Assembly (NCBI RefSeq): GCF_000615975.1
Contig: NZ_BAMP01000029.1
Coordinates: 1-45,458, forward strand
From: Nitratireductor aquibiodomus NL21 = JCM 21793
Lineage (GTDB): Bacteria; Pseudomonadota; Alphaproteobacteria; Rhizobiales; Rhizobiaceae
DNA length: 45,458 nt
Direction: 5' to 3'
Under the pieces are notes generated by a model that saw only the letters and a program-made list of their open reading frames with translations, was not told the origin of the DNA and searched no databases. Below are positions 43,250 to 45,458 of this stretch, in pieces. The position numbers and the translations under genes are program-made. The stretch's first letter is position 1. Each line of letters starts with the position of its first letter.

Positions 43250-43348
43250 ATGTCGCCGCACGGCAGAAGCTCTTTCTCCAAAACCGCACTTTACTGTTGA
43301 CAGGCCCGCCGTGCGAAGCGCACGCAACCGGTGCCGGGAGAAAATGGA

Positions 43349-45091
43349 ATGGACGCGCAGAATACGATGACTGATATGGCACAAAACCAGGCAAAAGACG
43401 GCGCAGCTTCACCGAAGCGCAAGGGAATGTCGGACGCTTCGATCAAGTATCAGCCCTATCCGCAGATCGATATTGCAGATCGCACATGGCCCTCGAAACG
43501 TATTGAGAAGGCGCCGATCTGGTGTTCGGTCGACCTGCGTGACGGCAATCAGGCGCTCATCGATCCAATGGGGCATGAGCGCAAGGCGCGCATGTTCAGG
43601 CTCCTGCTCGACATGGGCTTCAAGGAGATCGAGATTGGCTTCCCCTCCGCTTCGCAGACGGATTTCGATTTCGCCCGCTGGTGCATCGAAGAAGGCGGCG
43701 TACCCGACGACGTGTCACTTCAGGTTCTGGTTCAGTGCCGGCCCGAACTGATCACCCGCACCTTCGAGGCGCTGGAGGGTGCCAACCGGCCGATCGTTCA
43801 CTTCTACAATTCCACCAGCGAGCTGCAGCGTCGCGTCGTGTTCGGCAAGGATGTCGCCGGCATCAAGCAGATCGCCACCGATGCGGCCAAGATGGTCATG
43901 GACATGGCCGCGAAGGCCGGCGGCGGCTACCGTTTCCAGTATTCGCCCGAGAGCTTCACCGGCACCGAGCTCGATGTCGCTCTGGATATCTGCAATGAAG
44001 TGATCGCGATCATCAATCCGACACCGGACAACAAACTGATCATCAATCTGCCGTCCACCGTCGAGATGTCGACACCCAACATCTATGCCGACCAGATCGA
44101 ATGGATGTGCCGCAATCTCGATCAGCGCGAAAACCTGATCATCTCGCTGCATCCCCACAATGACCGCGGCACAGGCATCGCCGCCACCGAGCTTGGCCTG
44201 ATGGCGGGCGCCGACCGGGTCGAGGGCACGCTGTTCGGCAATGGCGAGCGCACCGGCAATGTCGATGTCGTGACCCTGGCGCTCAACATGTACACGCAAG
44301 GGCTCGATCCGGAGCTGGACTGCACGGACATCAACCGCATGAAGGATGTCTATGAGTACTGCAACCAGCTCGTCATCCCCGAGCGGCACCCTTATGTGGG
44401 TGAACTGGTCTACACCGCCTTCTCCGGCTCTCACCAGGACGCGATCAACAAGGGCATGAAGGCCATAAAGACGGCCAACAAGCCGCTCTGGGAAGTGCCC
44501 TATCTGCCCATCGATCCACAGGATGTGGGCCGCTCCTACGAGGCGATCATCCGCATCAATTCCCAGTCGGGCAAGGGCGGCATCGCCTATGTCATGCAGG
44601 CCGACTACGGCCTCAACCTGCCGCGAAACCTGCAGGTGGAGTTCCGCGGCGACATTCAGGACATCACCGACCGCGAGGGTAAGGAACTGCCCGCGAAGCA
44701 GATCTACGAGCGCTTCATGGAGCTCTATGTCGAGCAGCCTGGAGCGCGCATCAAGTTCGTCGATCACCAGACGTTTCCTGACACCAGCGTGAAGGGGCAG
44801 CGCATCGTCGAGGCGACGATCATGGACAGGGGTGAGGAAACCGTCATCAAGGGTGTGGGAACAGGTCCGGTCGACGGTTTCATCGACGCGCTCTCCAAGC
44901 ATCTGGGCGTGGATATGTCGGTGGTCGATTATTCCGAGCATTCCATGCAGCAGGGCTCCAATGCGGCAGCCATCTGCTACATGGAAGTCCAGCATCCCGG
45001 CGGCAAGCTCTTCGGTGCGGGCGTCAACACCAACATCGTCACGGCTTCGCTCGAGGCAGTGGTGTCGGCGGCCAACCGGATCGTCGGTTGA
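43349..45091 (+). CDS. leuA: 2-isopropylmalate synthase LeuA
   Basis: 580 residues. DRE-TIM catalytic domain with C-S-V-D-L-R-D-G-N-Q, metal ligands in H-P-H-N-D-R-G, and G-N-G-E-R-T-G-N; then the LeuA dimer regulatory domain with G-A-G-V-N-T-N-I-V near the end, where leucine feedback would act. It makes 2-isopropylmalate from acetyl-CoA and 2-oxoisovalerate. ATG 43349 follows GGGAG; an upstream in-frame ATG exists at 43331. Length fits the longer (about 560-580) class. Expression is probably tied to the leucine-rich leader. Confidence 0.95.
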   Translation: MDAQNTMTDMAQNQAKDGAASPKRKGMSDASIKYQPYPQIDIADRTWPSKRIEKAPIWCSVDLRDGNQALIDPMGHERKARMFRLLLDMGFKEIEIGFPSASQTDFDFARWCIEEGGVPDDVSLQVLVQCRPELITRTFEALEGANRPIVHFYNSTSELQRRVVFGKDVAGIKQIATDAAKMVMDMAAKAGGGYRFQYSPESFTGTELDVALDICNEVIAIINPTPDNKLIINLPSTVEMSTPNIYADQIEWMCRNLDQRENLIISLHPHNDRGTGIAATELGLMAGADRVEGTLFGNGERTGNVDVVTLALNMYTQGLDPELDCTDINRMKDVYEYCNQLVIPERHPYVGELVYTAFSGSHQDAINKGMKAIKTANKPLWEVPYLPIDPQDVGRSYEAIIRINSQSGKGGIAYVMQADYGLNLPRNLQVEFRGDIQDITDREGKELPAKQIYERFMELYVEQPGARIKFVDHQTFPDTSVKGQRIVEATIMDRGEETVIKGVGTGPVDGFIDALSKHLGVDMSVVDYSEHSMQQGSNAAAICYMEVQHPGGKLFGAGVNTNIVTASLEAVVSAANRIVG

Positions 45092-45458
45092 CGGGCGCAC
45101 TTTATGCCGAAGACACGGGCGAGGGCGCACGCGCCCTCGTTCTGCTGCACGGCTTTGCCGGCAGCCACCGCGTCTGGGAGGGTGTGCGCCGGGCGCTTCC
45201 CTCGGGCTTGCGCATCATCGCCTACGATCTGCCGGGTCATGCCCGCTCGCTTGATGTTCCCGGCGGCGGCAAGGCCAAAGCCACCGCGCAGGCGGTCCTG
45301 GCCGATCTCGAAGAACGCGGCATCGGGCGCTGTCACATGGCCGGGCATTCCTTCGGCGGCGCGGTTGCCGTGCTTGCAGCTCATTTCGCGCCCCGGTCCG
45401 TTGCGTCTCTGGCGCTCATCGCGCCGGGCGGCTTTGGCCCGGAGATTGCCGGCGAGCT
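45088..45458 (+). CDS. Alpha/beta hydrolase, N-terminal part (runs off the window)
   Basis: 123 residues visible. Starts with TTG 45088 overlapping the leuA stop (TTGA); no better in-frame start is seen. L-V-L-L-H-G-F-A-G-S opens the fold, Y-D-L-P-G-H-A-R-S follows, and the nucleophile motif G-H-S-F-G-G lies near residue 95. The rest of the triad lies beyond the window. Coupled to leuA by overlap, but a metabolic link is not evident. Confidence 0.8.
   Translation, partial: MTGALYAEDTGEGARALVLLHGFAGSHRVWEGVRRALPSGLRIIAYDLPGHARSLDVPGGGKAKATAQAVLADLEERGIGRCHMAGHSFGGAVAVLAAHFAPRSVASLALIAPGGFGPEIAGE

Noticed and set aside
43255-43320. Classical terminator hairpin before leuA
   Set aside because: CGCACGG/CCGTGCG can pair, but the loop is long and no U-tract follows.
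43715-45130. 471-codon minus-strand frame opposite leuA
   Set aside because: Long only because of GC-rich third positions in leuA; no recognisable protein.
1-45458. CRISPR arrays, prophage genes or replication origins
   Set aside because: No spaced short repeats, phage structural genes or dnaA/parAB-type clusters were seen.

Overview
The window looks like about 45 kb of chromosome from a high-GC alphaproteobacterium of the order Hyphomicrobiales (Rhizobiales), probably in the Mesorhizobium/Nitratireductor/Phyllobacteriaceae area. The evidence is the CtrA-SciP-ChpT cell-cycle set, GANTC (CcrM) sites clustered before ctrA, a fused trpE(G) gene behind a leader peptide with three tandem Trp codons, a choXWV choline transporter and an EipA/DUF1134 envelope protein. 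The genus is an inference.

Layout. 0-0.35 kb: the end of an IS3-family element and a low-GC scrap next to an elongator tRNA-Met. 0.6-2.8 kb: a Gfo/Idh/MocA oxidoreductase and mnmA. 3-7.4 kb: a cell-cycle and envelope block (sciP, fliJ, ctrA, a single-domain response regulator, chpT, eipA), followed by a membrane-anchored coiled-coil protein. 8.8-12.3 kb: a minus-strand operon (SDR, CoA-transferase/racemase, HugZ-like, TrmH-like). 12.4-15.6 kb: choXWV. 15.8-18.5 kb: tdk and a divergent YeiH-type transporter/LysR pair. 18.5-25.1 kb: a tight five-gene cluster around an unusual AAA+ ATPase, with a coiled-coil protein, two uncharacterised soluble proteins and a DUF2333 membrane protein. I know of no described function for it, and it is the best candidate for a new system here. 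25.3-31.7 kb: fhs, a SoxR/MFS pair with a clear SoxR box, two Rnk-like proteins and a PAP2 phosphatase. 31.5-33.9 kb: trpL, an attenuator and trpE(G). 33.9-43 kb: accessory small modules (CDF transporter, YciI, two ArsR+SRPBCC pairs, AbrB-type membrane protein, serine hydrolase, alpha/beta hydrolase, RibD-C reductase, HxlR regulator, DUF899). 43.1 kb to the end: a leucine-rich leader peptide, leuA and the start of an alpha/beta hydrolase.

A striking overall feature is that at least twelve otherwise well-conserved genes are broken by single-base frameshifts, nearly all of them apparent deletions: mnmA, fliJ, eipA, the coiled-coil gene at 7.6 kb, fhs, rnk, trpE(G), a small membrane protein, the AbrB-type gene, the serine hydrolase, the RibD-C reductase (twice) and DUF899. 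The stretch from about 8.7 to 26 kb is free of them. Sequencing or assembly error is more likely than true gene decay. These genes are annotated over their full inferred extent, with the break position stated.

Regulation visible in the sequence: GANTC sites and CtrA-like boxes at ctrA and sciP, a SoxR box, a Trp attenuator, a Leu leader, a shared 20-bp operator-like sequence before both arsR genes, direct repeats before the HxlR gene and an inverted repeat before the LysR gene.
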